From: Endobugula sp047619205 | Lineage (GTDB): Bacteria > Pseudomonadota > Gammaproteobacteria > Pseudomonadales > Cellvibrionaceae | Length of the DNA stretch: 64,000 bases | NCBI GenBank assembly: GCA_047619205.1 | Contig: JBLHJR010000001.1 | Coordinates: forward strand, 1 to 64,000 | Direction: 5' to 3' | Part shown: in pieces, positions 54,499 through 63,573 of the stretch | Layout of the letters: the number at the start of each line of letters is the position of its first letter | How positions within the stretch are numbered: position 1 is the stretch's first letter | Notes under the pieces: model-generated | What the model was told of the DNA's origin: nothing | Seen by the model: the letters and a program-made list of their open reading frames with translations, nothing else | Database searches by the model: none | Program-made: the position numbers and the translations under genes

Positions 54499-55929
54499 TC
54501 AGAACTCCCTAACATCCACAAAGTACCCCGCTATTGCCGCTGCCGCTGCCATTTCTGGGCTGACCAAATGTGTGCGGCCGCCATACCCTTGTCGACCTTC
54601 GAAATTACGATTGGAGGTTGAGGCGCAATGCTCTCCTGCCCCCAACTTATCAGCATTCATCGCAAGACACATAGAACAACCAGGCTCCCGCCACTGCAAA
54701 CCTGCCTCAGTAAAAATTACATCTAGACCTTCTGCTTCCGCCTGCGCCTTTACTACTCCAGAACCAGGAACAACTATGGCTTCTTTAATACTATCAGCTT
54801 TCTTACGGCCTTTAACCACGGCCGCCGCTGCACGCATATCCTCTATTCGAGAGTTGGTACAAGAACCAATAAAAACACGATCTAGCTGAATGTCAGTCAT
54901 CTTTTGTCCCGCCGACAGCCCCATATATTCAAGCGCTCGTAGCATTCCCGTTTTTTTCACGGCATCATTTTCTGCATCGGGATCAGGCACACAATCAAGC
55001 ACCGAAACGACCATTTCAGGGGAGGTACCCCAGCTGACCTGAGGCAAAATTTCACTGCCCTCTACTTCAACGGTAATATCAAATACCGCATCAACATCGC
55101 TGACCAATTCACGCCATGCGCTAAGTGCAAGGTTCCAATCGTTACCTTTTGGAGCAAAATCTCTACCCTCAACATAATGAATAGTGGTTTCATCAACCGC
55201 CACCATACCCGCACGAGCACCGGCCTCAATCGCCATATTACACACCGTCATACGCCCTTCCATCGACATATCACGAAAGACTTGCCCTCCGAATTCGATC
55301 GCACAACCATTGCCACCTGATGTACCAATCTTAGCGATAATTGCTAGCACTACATCTTTAGGCGTAATTCCCTTACCCAAATTGCCGTTCACCTTAACCA
55401 GCATATTTTTCATTTTTTTAGCCACTAAACACTGTGTTGCCAACACATGCTCAACTTCGCTAGTGCCAATGCCGTGAGCTAATGCGCCTAAAGCGCCGTT
55501 GGTTGCCGTATGGGAGTCACCACACACCACCGTCATCCCCGGTAAGCAGGCACCAGACTCTGGACCAATCACATGAACTATACCCTGACGACGATCATTA
55601 ATTTTGAATTCCGTAATGCCAAAACTATCGCAGTTATCATCCAAGGTTTTCACTTGAATTTTTGATACTGGATCAGCAATACCATCAATGCCTGAGGCAC
55701 GCTCTTTAGTCGTCGTCGGCACATTATGGTCAGGGGTAGCGAGAATACTATCCACACGCCATAACTGACGCCCTGCGAGGCGCAAGCCTTCAAACGCTTG
55801 CGGACTAGTGACCTCATGGACGATGTGACGATCGATATAAATTAACGCGGAACCATCATCACGCTGCTTAACAAGATGGGCATCCCACAATTTATCGTAT
55901 AAGGTTTTCGCTGTCGCTGTCATTTGCAT
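54499..55929 (-). CDS. leuC: 3-isopropylmalate dehydratase large subunit
   Basis: Aconitase-family 4Fe-4S enzyme interconverting 2- and 3-isopropylmalate. Cluster Cys residues are in FIGSCTNSR and in the GCSMCLAMN pair. Other segments are CGDSHTATNGALGALAHGIGTSEVEHVLATQ-type (CGDSHTATNGALGALAHG) and SNRNFEGRQG. It is 476 residues. Either ATG 55929 or ATG 55923 may be used. It is divergent from the LysR gene. Confidence 0.97.
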   Translation of the reverse strand: MQMTATAKTLYDKLWDAHLVKQRDDGSALIYIDRHIVHEVTSPQAFEGLRLAGRQLWRVDSILATPDHNVPTTTKERASGIDGIADPVSKIQVKTLDDNCDSFGITEFKINDRRQGIVHVIGPESGACLPGMTVVCGDSHTATNGALGALAHGIGTSEVEHVLATQCLVAKKMKNMLVKVNGNLGKGITPKDVVLAIIAKIGTSGGNGCAIEFGGQVFRDMSMEGRMTVCNMAIEAGARAGMVAVDETTIHYVEGRDFAPKGNDWNLALSAWRELVSDVDAVFDITVEVEGSEILPQVSWGTSPEMVVSVLDCVPDPDAENDAVKKTGMLRALEYMGLSAGQKMTDIQLDRVFIGSCTNSRIEDMRAAAAVVKGRKKADSIKEAIVVPGSGVVKAQAEAEGLDVIFTEAGLQWREPGCSMCLAMNADKLGAGEHCASTSNRNFEGRQGYGGRTHLVSPEMAAAAAIAGYFVDVREF

Positions 55930-55970
55930 TCTCTAGTTAAGGAGCCATTCTCTAATTACAGAGCCTCTAG

Positions 55971-56019
55971 CTTAAACCTAAATACCGCAGTTGAATCTAC
56001 TGCGGTATTTAGGTTTAAG
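55971..56019. repeat. Perfect 20-bp palindrome, CCTAAATACCGCAG family
   Basis: Arms 55971-55990 and 56000-56019 are exact reverse complements (CTTAAACCTAAATACCGCAG) around a 9-nt loop. It lies in the leuC-lysR intergenic region. It could affect expression of either gene, or be a short version of the family at 50893 and 57352. Confidence 0.85.
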
Positions 56020-56135
56020 AAGGGTTTGATTAAAATTTCACTTTGATTCACATTACTCTACGCCCCAGAACACCATAAAACAAATTCATAGTTTTTATAA
56101 TTTACATTCCCACTAGGAATAGATATGATATTGCG

Positions 56136-57041
56136 ATGGACACTCACTTATTACACGCTTTTTTAATCGTCGCTGACCAGCAATCGTTCTCCTTGGCGGC
56201 AAAGCATCTCTCTCTAACCCAGCCCGCAGTTAGCAAACGTATTGCTTTACTAGAAGAGCAATTGGGCACATTATTATTTGATCGAATCGGTAGAAATATC
56301 GCCTTAACGGAAGCCGGCTGTACTTTATTACCTCACGCTAAACGGCTTGTGGATGACAATGAAAAAACACTGCGCTTAATGAAAGACCGGCAAGGTACCG
56401 TTGGCGGTTCATTGCGTATTGCCACTAGCCATCATATCGGTGTTCATCGCCTACCCCCCTTCCTTAAAGCCTATACGCAACAATATCCTGAGGTGTATTT
56501 ACAGTTGCACTTCATCGATTCTGAGCAAGCTATTGAGGCGATATTACAAGGAGAATTTGACCTTGCCTTAATTACCTTGCCTGAAGCAAATAAAGAGGAT
56601 GGTAGTGATCCGATACAGCAACACAAGCTCTGGCATGACCCGATGCATTTTGTTGTCGGCCTGCATCACCCACTTTATGAGGCAGGAAGTAAAGGCAAAA
56701 CGATAACACCATCAATAACACTTCAGCAGCTCGCTGAACATCCTGCTATTTTACCCGATACCAATACCCGCACTACGCAATTAGTTAAGCAATTGTTTTC
56801 ACGAAAAGGGCTAACGCCCAATATTACAATGACGACGAATCACTTAGACGCGATTAAAATGATGGTGGGAGTAGGCTTGGGCTGGAGCGCCCTACCTGAG
56901 CGGTTGATTGACAAGAGCTTGTACCAACTACCGATAAAAAAAATCACTTTGGAGCGCGAACTCGGCTGCATTCATCACCGTCATCGCTCGCTAAGTAATG
57001 CTGCCCGAGCAATGCTTGGCTGCTTGCAAGCAGCCAAGTAA
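56136..57041 (+). CDS. LysR-family transcriptional regulator
   Basis: The 301-residue protein has an N-terminal winged HTH (HAFLIVADQQSFSLAAKHLS, LTQPAVSKRIALLEEQLG) and a periplasmic-binding-type effector domain with two lobes. It is divergent from leuC, an arrangement conserved in Pseudomonas-like genomes and consistent with control of the leuCD genes. The effector is unknown. Confidence 0.92.
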   Translation: MDTHLLHAFLIVADQQSFSLAAKHLSLTQPAVSKRIALLEEQLGTLLFDRIGRNIALTEAGCTLLPHAKRLVDDNEKTLRLMKDRQGTVGGSLRIATSHHIGVHRLPPFLKAYTQQYPEVYLQLHFIDSEQAIEAILQGEFDLALITLPEANKEDGSDPIQQHKLWHDPMHFVVGLHHPLYEAGSKGKTITPSITLQQLAEHPAILPDTNTRTTQLVKQLFSRKGLTPNITMTTNHLDAIKMMVGVGLGWSALPERLIDKSLYQLPIKKITLERELGCIHHRHRSLSNAARAMLGCLQAAK

Positions 57042-57207
57042 AAAGCTCAAGATGACATGCGTCGCCATGCGAGGACTTGCCTTTGTTAAGCACCTAGCTT
57101 TGATCAATACCCCCTAATTGTGTTGACGCTATAGCTCGACGATCAAAGCCAGATAGCCTAATAAAAGATGTCGCCTCACAAATTGCATAGCAGCATATTT
57201 TTGGCTG

Positions 57208-57679
57208 CTACCATGCAGGCGCAACAGCCGAAAGATAAGTAATATAAGCAGAAAGTAGCGATTGCTGTGCGGTTATTCCACTGATTTCTGCAGACACTCG
57301 CGTCTGCTCTGCCACAATAACAGACGTATAATCAAGTTCTCCTGCTTTAAACCTAGAAACGGCAGTTGAGTCACGAAAGTCTGCACAAGTTATTGATGCA
57401 CCTAGAAAATCTTAGTATTCGCTCACGACCAATAAGGTCGCTACGCGATACTAACTTATGTTGCTAGGGAAAGTCCTATGCACACCAATAACTCCCCTAG
57501 AGGGGCCTACTTTTGGTGCACCGCTTTTTCGCGCCAACTGCCGTTTCTAGGATTAATAATTGATCCATACGATCAACATTTTCTGCCCGGCGGCTCACAC
57601 TCGCTTGCGTAAGCTGAATACGAGCACTCACGAATCGATAATAACTTTGTACCACTTGCCCCACAATAACGCGCAACCC
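57208..57679 (-). pseudogene. TolC-family outer-membrane efflux protein remnant, split by a palindromic element
   Basis: Two short in-frame pieces survive. The first, about 57552-57679, reads VGQVVQSYYRFVSARIQL and RAENVDRMDQLL. The second, 57208-57351, reads KAGELDYTSVIVAEQTRVSA and ends YITYLSAVAPAW plus stop. Together they match the last quarter of a TolC/OprM-type channel, including the usual C-terminal small-residue/Trp ending. The 57352-57551 element sits where the conserved R-x-K-x-GE-LDY segment should be continuous. The N-terminal three quarters are missing. A different, frameshifted gene is fused upstream. The 166 bp between lysR and 57208 show nothing recognisable. Confidence 0.7.
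57352..57551. mobile_element. 200-bp non-autonomous palindromic element (MITE-like)
   Basis: It has 17-bp perfect terminal inverted repeats, CCTAGAAACGGCAGTTG at 57352-57368 and its complement at 57535-57551. The body contains partial palindromes and no gene. It interrupts a TolC-family sequence. The flanks are TTTAAA on the left and ATTAAT on the right. No exact target duplication longer than a few AT-rich bases can be defined. The left part resembles the right end of the element at 50893. Confidence 0.75.
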
Positions 57680-58259
57680 GCATCCAAATCAATTTCAAAC
57701 GTTAAGGTTTGCATATTTTTCGATGTTGGGTAAACAGTTTGTTGTGCAACGCCATCGATATAAACTGTGAAACCATTGGTACTTGCATCATTACCACGCA
57801 TTGCATAATCAACACTAAATTGATAAGTGCCCGCTTCGGTAACATTTACTTCTTGGCAAATAATCGCATTAGCATGGGCATCTAATTCAACTACTGCATT
57901 ATCTGCCGCATTGATAGTGCCACCAACAGCGCCTTCTTGGTTTTCAATGTTATCTTGAAGTGCAACCCACCATCAATTGAGGCAAATGTATCCCCAGAGT
58001 TGGCCGTTAAGTTATCGTTAGTTAATCCTGGGGGCGATTCAAAATCACCATTAACAACAAGGTTAGCACCTAGGACGCATACTTCATCGTCAATGCCGTT
58101 ATCGTTGACGTCTTCAAAAACATGACCAGTGATAGAGCCTGACTCATCGCCCTCGTCGCCTTCATTGCCTTCATCGTTCTCATCACCTTCATTCCCTTCG
58201 TTGCCACCACGACCCCAATGACGACCTTCGTTGCCTTCGTGCGAATGATATCTTGACAT
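57628..58259 (-). pseudogene. Frameshifted acidic secreted-type protein gene
   Basis: The first frame (58259-57891) opens with Glu/Gly/Asn/Asp-rich repeats (GNEGDENDEGNEGDEGDE). A calcium-binding-style SdrD_B-like segment (GSITGHVFEDVNDNGIDDE) and the start of a jelly-roll-like domain (ANLVVNGDFESP) follow. After SIDGG the reading continues one frame over as VALQDNIENQEGAVGG ... NAVVELDAHANAIICQ ... TYQFSVDYAMRG ... FTVYIDGVAQQT. One missing base near 57965 explains this (GGTGGG for GGTTGGG would restore the usual GW). The second frame ends at 57628 after running into the TolC remnant. A good ribosome site (ACAGGAAAT) precedes the ATG. Confidence 0.6.
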
Positions 58260-58559
58260 GAGATTTCCTGTAATAAGTTTAATTATAGTTATGCTTGAAA
58301 GCGCTAAATAAAGCGAAGCTGATGCAATCTTTCAGACGGGAAAAGAGGTTAACAAACAACCCAATAGACCCAAAAACGAGAACTGCGCCACATAATTTGG
58401 AGGCATTACGGCAAATAAGTCCCTTAAGAACAATATACTGCACTGCAAAATTGATTCGATTTTGGAATGCTCTATAACTTATCTATTCCAAAAAGAAATA
58501 TAAAGTTGCTATATTTCGCGTAAGGAGGGAAGGAAGGATAGGATGTGTAGTGGGGATAA

Positions 58560-61500
58560 TTACTGATGTCGCCAATATAAAATGCGGTCGTGGCCACGAT
58601 AAGTTTTAAAACTCATGGTCGCGGTGGGCAAAGCGGTATCGTCATTATCATTACCATTTTGCCCCCAATCAAAACGTAACCAATCGATACTGCTTAAATC
58701 TACATGCATCGTAAAACTCGTATTGGTAATACCAATACCTGGAGCAGAAAAGCGTAAACCCGCATCCCCGCTGACAAAGCCAACTTCACTAGCAGACAAC
58801 ACAGCAAATTGTGCGCTGCTTGTACCCCCACCAAGGTCTATTGATAAAGCAGCATCGCTATTAATCGCATTGGCATTAAGTTGAATAACTCCTCGAGGTA
58901 ATGCGCTACAATCATCATAGATATTCGTCACAAATTGCTGACCGTTCCAATACTCAGTAGTAAATTTCACCGGTAATGCCGCTGTTTCTGGGCCATAAGC
59001 ATTCAGTAAATTTAAGCGGCCATAATAAAACGAGGCACTGCCTAGTGTCGCCGCATTGCAATCTGTACTCGCCACACAATCATCACTAGTGGCGGCATTA
59101 ACATCCGCATTGTTTATTTCAGCATCATCAATATCATCGACACTCACTGCCAACAACAAGTTATTTAACGGGGATTCACGACTATTTGAGCGAGAAAAGC
59201 TCGCCGCATTATCTATGAGTGTATAATCTCCGCTAATCCAGTCTGCTGATGCTACGGATAAACGCGAACCCATGTCATTACCATCGTTCGATTGCTCAAT
59301 ATGGTAATTTATCGCGCCCACTAGATAGCCTAATCCAGAGTCATAATTAGTCAGCGTATTTCCGTCACTGGCTATTGCGCTAAGAGTATAAGCAACCGAT
59401 AAGTCAGGCTGAGACAAATAGGTAAAATTACTACAACTATCACTCACACTCTCACTACTTAAGAAAAAGCTGTCAGGATAAAAGCGCCCCACTGTGCCAC
59501 TAGCAGCGCTAGTAATATTCCCTGAGCCTAAGTAATCACCATCGGCAATGGCTGTCTTCAATGTAATACTACCTACCTCGTTCCAACTCAGCGTTGTATT
59601 TTGAAAAGTACTGCCGTCAGTATCATAATCTAAACGATAGTCACATTGTTTACGTACATTAATAGGATTACCAAAAACACTATTGGTACAGGCAATAGAG
59701 CCCGTGACATTATCTATCAGAGTATAAACATCATTTTTACCATAGCGAACAGTTGCTGATGAAGGCACATTACAAGTCCCAAATTCAGGCGTACAATAAA
59801 CCCACACACTGGAATTAGCGCCATCTTTTATAAAACTACTCGGGTTACTTAAACTACCCACATTACCGCCTATGGGAAAAACTAAAGAATCAATAGTCAA
59901 AGTCAACGATTCCGGGATTAATTCATTACCAAAATTTGGCGTAACACCACCCAAGGCATTTAATGCTTTTACATCGACACTAAATTCCTCTCCCGCAGCA
60001 GTAAACCCACTACCAGAACTAGTCGTGGATGGGTTATTACTCACCGTAATTGAAAAATCATCTGGCTGGACAATAAAATGATTGGACGAGCCCTGAATAT
60101 TGCTATCAGTCTCTGTAGCCACAATAGCAATTTGTCCTACATCATCGTAACGAGAACTTAGCCATGCCTGCCCATTGGTGAATACAATGTTGCCAGAACC
60201 ACTAATAGTTAACGCGCCGACACTGGGGTTAATATAGCTGGCACTCACAGCAATATTTTTATTACCCGTATAGGTTTCGATAATGCCACATTCACCAGAA
60301 TTAGGATTAGTACCATAGGCGGCAAGGTGTAGATTAAAACTTTGAGCAGAAACTTGAGTGCCTATGGGATCATTAATCGGAGTTATCGGTGGATTGCTTA
60401 ATGCCGATGTAGTAATACTAAATCCGGTTGCCGAAAAATATAAATCGCCTTCAGTATCATCATCCCTAATCATGCCATCATAAACATCAACATTGATGCT
60501 CTCCGCCCCCTCTAAATAAGACAGTGCAAAAGTCGCTATACCATAATCATTACTTGAAAAGGTGTAAGTCGCTAAACCATCATCCCCTACACCATCGATT
60601 AACACACCATGAGCAGACGCAATTGACCAGCTGCCATTGCCTGTTTGCGTATCTAAAGTAATGCCACCCACATAATCTGACATTACTGTATTAGTGCTAG
60701 TATAAGCTGTCACCATAATAGATTCGCCTAAACAATAACTCGCGCTATTATCATGATCATTCACAAAATGCCCTAGACTAATCACACCACAATTGGCTAC
60801 GGATCCATCCCAATGATTACCGGCTAATTGGTTACTATATATTGATTGAATATCTTCTGCAGACAATACCGAGTCAAAAATTAACATTTCGTCTAGCTCA
60901 CCTTGATAGTAAGCCGGTGTTCCTGCCGTATCCTCAATACGACCAATACTACTAAAACTTAACAGGGTTTTATTTGGCAAACCAGTACCAGACCGTCTTA
61001 GTACTCCATTAATATATATTTGTAATTGCAGAGTGGATATATCTCTAGTCAACACAATATGCTGCCAAGTTCCATTCACAATAGAAGCTGATGATGGAGA
61101 GACCACATGATAACCGCCACCCACCCCAAGACCTAAGCGTCCGTCTGCGCGTAAATAACCCCAAAAAATATCATTACTCGCATGGGCCTGTTCAATTCCC
61201 GTAATACCTGGCGCTCGCCAATAATTGTTGTCACCTAATTGTGAAGTTTTCATCCAAAAACTTAGCGTTGCCGTTGAATGTAAATAGCTATCAATGCCCG
61301 TAACGGTAAGATAATCATCCTCGCCATCAAATTTAGCGGCACGGCATACCTGTCCCGCCGCTATCGTAGAAGCGCCATTTACCGAAAAACCATGCAACCC
61401 TGTGCTAGAACTATCAATAACTTCAGCGGTACTTCCACCCCAGCCACTTTCATCAAAGTGCCACTCGGCAACGGGCGCAATACTAGTAGAATTAAGTGTG

Positions 61501-62318
61501 ACATCATCGAAAGCAACCCAGCCCGTTAACGATATATCAGCAGGTTCTTTAGCCACTAAACGGATTTGAATTGGCAAGCCATCATATACCGAAGCAGATG
61601 GGTTAGCGGCATAGCTAACCGAGGCCGTCACAAAGCCATTAACGGGGACCGTTTGACTGTTATCATCAACCGCCAAAATAGTCCCTCCCGTCACTTGTCC
61701 CGCATAGATAGCACCATCAATAGCCGTGCCGCCAACCACAAACTGCAGCTGGTATCCGTGCCAACTTGGCGAGTAATTAATGCTGCCACCCTCATCAACA
61801 CCAGCAGGCAAGCGCCCTACCTTAGCCGTTAATGTATAGGATAACGTGGAATCAAAAGTCGTCGTCAGTAATTGCGTCGCCGCTTCAAATGTTCTAGCTG
61901 GATCATTGTAACGGCTTCTCACCACTACCACATATTTACCCTCGGCAGCATTGCCATCAAAAGCTACATCTGCAATACCTTGAATCAATTCGTCAACACC
62001 CAATACACCAGGGTTCCATATTCTTAAGGGCCCGCCATTGCTACTAGTGTCGAAATGACGCCAAGACTCTGCCCCCCATTGATTATATTTATCGGTACCT
62101 TCGGTTAAAGCATCAAATGTTTCTCTATCTTCAAAACCTGCATTAGGAATAGTCACTGGAATTGCACTAACGGGATAAGCGCTGAACAATAAAATCAACA
62201 CCAATAATAATTGGCCCCATGATGATTTGAAGGCTATACACGAAGGAACAATGTTCTTCGAGGGAGTTTGTATTTGATACAAAAAGAATAATCGTGCAGT
62301 TATTAACTCACCTATCAT
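58560..62318 (-). CDS. mshQ: MshQ-like surface protein (LamG-type and C-terminal MSHA domain)
   Basis: The 1252-residue secreted protein lies at the end of the MSHA pilus locus. A membrane/signal segment lies near residues 35-52 (LLLVLILLFSAYPVSA). A jelly-roll-like N-terminal domain follows (NAGFEDRETFDALTEG). Next is a concanavalin-like LamG domain at about 286-500 (EWHFDESGWGG, AKFDGEDDYLTV, LSFWMKTSQ). A long Ser/Thr/Asp-rich region of the kind found in MshQ (DUF6701-like) occupies about 510-1250. The start ATG overlaps the mshP stop (ATGA), supporting coupling despite the residues before the hydrophobic segment. It may be the pilus-tip or adhesin-like component. The role is not proven. 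Confidence 0.85.
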   Translation of the reverse strand: MIGELITARLFFLYQIQTPSKNIVPSCIAFKSSWGQLLLVLILLFSAYPVSAIPVTIPNAGFEDRETFDALTEGTDKYNQWGAESWRHFDTSSNGGPLRIWNPGVLGVDELIQGIADVAFDGNAAEGKYVVVVRSRYNDPARTFEAATQLLTTTFDSTLSYTLTAKVGRLPAGVDEGGSINYSPSWHGYQLQFVVGGTAIDGAIYAGQVTGGTILAVDDNSQTVPVNGFVTASVSYAANPSASVYDGLPIQIRLVAKEPADISLTGWVAFDDVTLNSTSIAPVAEWHFDESGWGGSTAEVIDSSSTGLHGFSVNGASTIAAGQVCRAAKFDGEDDYLTVTGIDSYLHSTATLSFWMKTSQLGDNNYWRAPGITGIEQAHASNDIFWGYLRADGRLGLGVGGGYHVVSPSSASIVNGTWQHIVLTRDISTLQLQIYINGVLRRSGTGLPNKTLLSFSSIGRIEDTAGTPAYYQGELDEMLIFDSVLSAEDIQSIYSNQLAGNHWDGSVANCGVISLGHFVNDHDNSASYCLGESIMVTAYTSTNTVMSDYVGGITLDTQTGNGSWSIASAHGVLIDGVGDDGLATYTFSSNDYGIATFALSYLEGAESINVDVYDGMIRDDDTEGDLYFSATGFSITTSALSNPPITPINDPIGTQVSAQSFNLHLAAYGTNPNSGECGIIETYTGNKNIAVSASYINPSVGALTISGSGNIVFTNGQAWLSSRYDDVGQIAIVATETDSNIQGSSNHFIVQPDDFSITVSNNPSTTSSGSGFTAAGEEFSVDVKALNALGGVTPNFGNELIPESLTLTIDSLVFPIGGNVGSLSNPSSFIKDGANSSVWVYCTPEFGTCNVPSSATVRYGKNDVYTLIDNVTGSIACTNSVFGNPINVRKQCDYRLDYDTDGSTFQNTTLSWNEVGSITLKTAIADGDYLGSGNITSAASGTVGRFYPDSFFLSSESVSDSCSNFTYLSQPDLSVAYTLSAIASDGNTLTNYDSGLGYLVGAINYHIEQSNDGNDMGSRLSVASADWISGDYTLIDNAASFSRSNSRESPLNNLLLAVSVDDIDDAEINNADVNAATSDDCVASTDCNAATLGSASFYYGRLNLLNAYGPETAALPVKFTTEYWNGQQFVTNIYDDCSALPRGVIQLNANAINSDAALSIDLGGGTSSAQFAVLSASEVGFVSGDAGLRFSAPGIGITNTSFTMHVDLSSIDWLRFDWGQNGNDNDDTALPTATMSFKTYRGHDRILYWRHQ

Positions 62319-62791
62319 AAGCTAGCACCAACCTCAATACGGTGCTGAGATATGACAGGTTCCACACCACATTGCGCCGCACTATTTAGCGTGTAAAAAC
62401 TATGTGTAATGCCGGATATACCTAGATAGTGAGCGCTATTATTATTATCACAAACCCCATTATTCTCATAACGGCACTCACACGATACCGTCACCACACA
62501 ATTTTTTAAGCCTACAACATTTAGAGTTTGTGAAATACTCATTGCTGCACAGCGCCCATCCACTAACTGCCTATCGCTATCTAAGTAAAATAATTCATGT
62601 AAGCCAGCCTGTGCACCACTTTCTGTCGCATAAAATGTTTGTGCTGAGATACTATTTAATAAATAGGTGGACGTGCTTTGGGAGACTTTTTTTGAGATGA
62701 TAATTGCCATACCACCCAGCACGACAATAATGAATAAGGCAACAGGCAACAAAAAACCTTTTTGATTCTTATGCTGTACATTAAGGTACAT
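62315..62791 (-). CDS. mshP: MSHA biogenesis protein MshP
   Basis: The pilin-like minor protein of about 158 residues has an N-terminal prepilin-type segment (QKGFLLPVALFIIVVLGGMAIIISKKVSQ) and a C-terminal Cys-containing domain. The first ATG giving this segment, 62791, overlaps the end of mshO by 11 bp. The frame is open further upstream. It is likely a minor pilin needed for assembly of the mannose-sensitive-haemagglutinin-type pilus. Confidence 0.88.
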   Translation of the reverse strand: MYLNVQHKNQKGFLLPVALFIIVVLGGMAIIISKKVSQSTSTYLLNSISAQTFYATESGAQAGLHELFYLDSDRQLVDGRCAAMSISQTLNVVGLKNCVVTVSCECRYENNGVCDNNNSAHYLGISGITHSFYTLNSAAQCGVEPVISQHRIEVGASL

Positions 62792-63569
62792 TACGTACCA
62801 CCACTTGTTTAATCGATTCAAGACGATTGTCGTCCTGCGAAAACAATAAGGAAAGGGTAACGCGTATATTGCGGTCTTCTACTGCTGAAGAAATACTGAA
62901 CACTTGCCCCAAAGCAGATGCTGACTTCGACAACAAATCATACGCGCCAGCCACATTGACTATAGAATTTTCGATAGAGAATTTTCGATATAAACGCAGT
63001 TCATTATTCACCAAGCAAAAAGCACTAGGTGCCTCTACAATATAAAAACGCTGGGTAATAGAGTTTCTTAGCCATTGTTTATCGCTAAGGAGAGTTATGC
63101 TGTTTGTTGTCGTTGAACTAATAGCTGCTATGGAACCTGGAGAAAAGCCAAATAACTCATCGCTACTGTTAGCGGCAATAGCAAGATAATCACTATCTCC
63201 ACCGCTAACGATGAAAGGAGAAACCTGAATGGGGGTAATACTGCCAGAAGAAAAGGCGCCATTAATCACACTGGGTAAAATATCTAAATATAAACCACTG
63301 GAAACAATAGGCATAAACTGTAAACAACTCCCATCATTACTTAAACGAGTACTATAGGGCAACGCATTACGTAATCGTCTCACCATATATTCTGTGGATA
63401 AAATACTTTCTGCCAATAAGCTATTTTTACTATTTACTGAAACAAAACTTCGCATAGTGCTAATAACGAAGGCGGTAGTAAAAGAAGCAATAATACCCAG
63501 AATGACCATGACTAAAATTATTTCAACGAGTGTAAAGCCAACATTATTTTTTAGACTTTTCATTTTCAC
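62781..63569 (-). CDS. mshO: MSHA biogenesis protein MshO (minor pilin)
   Basis: The 262-residue type IV prepilin-like protein has N-terminal NVGFTLVEIILVMVILGIIASFTTAF: a PilD cleavage site before Phe, Glu at position 5 of the mature chain and the hydrophobic helix. The remaining domain is globular. It starts 4 bp after mshD ends and overlaps mshP. Two close ATGs (63569, 63563) precede the leader. Confidence 0.9.
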   Translation of the reverse strand: MKMKSLKNNVGFTLVEIILVMVILGIIASFTTAFVISTMRSFVSVNSKNSLLAESILSTEYMVRRLRNALPYSTRLSNDGSCLQFMPIVSSGLYLDILPSVINGAFSSGSITPIQVSPFIVSGGDSDYLAIAANSSDELFGFSPGSIAAISSTTTNSITLLSDKQWLRNSITQRFYIVEAPSAFCLVNNELRLYRKFSIENSIVNVAGAYDLLSKSASALGQVFSISSAVEDRNIRVTLSLLFSQDDNRLESIKQVVVRNVP

Positions 63570-63573
63570 ACCA

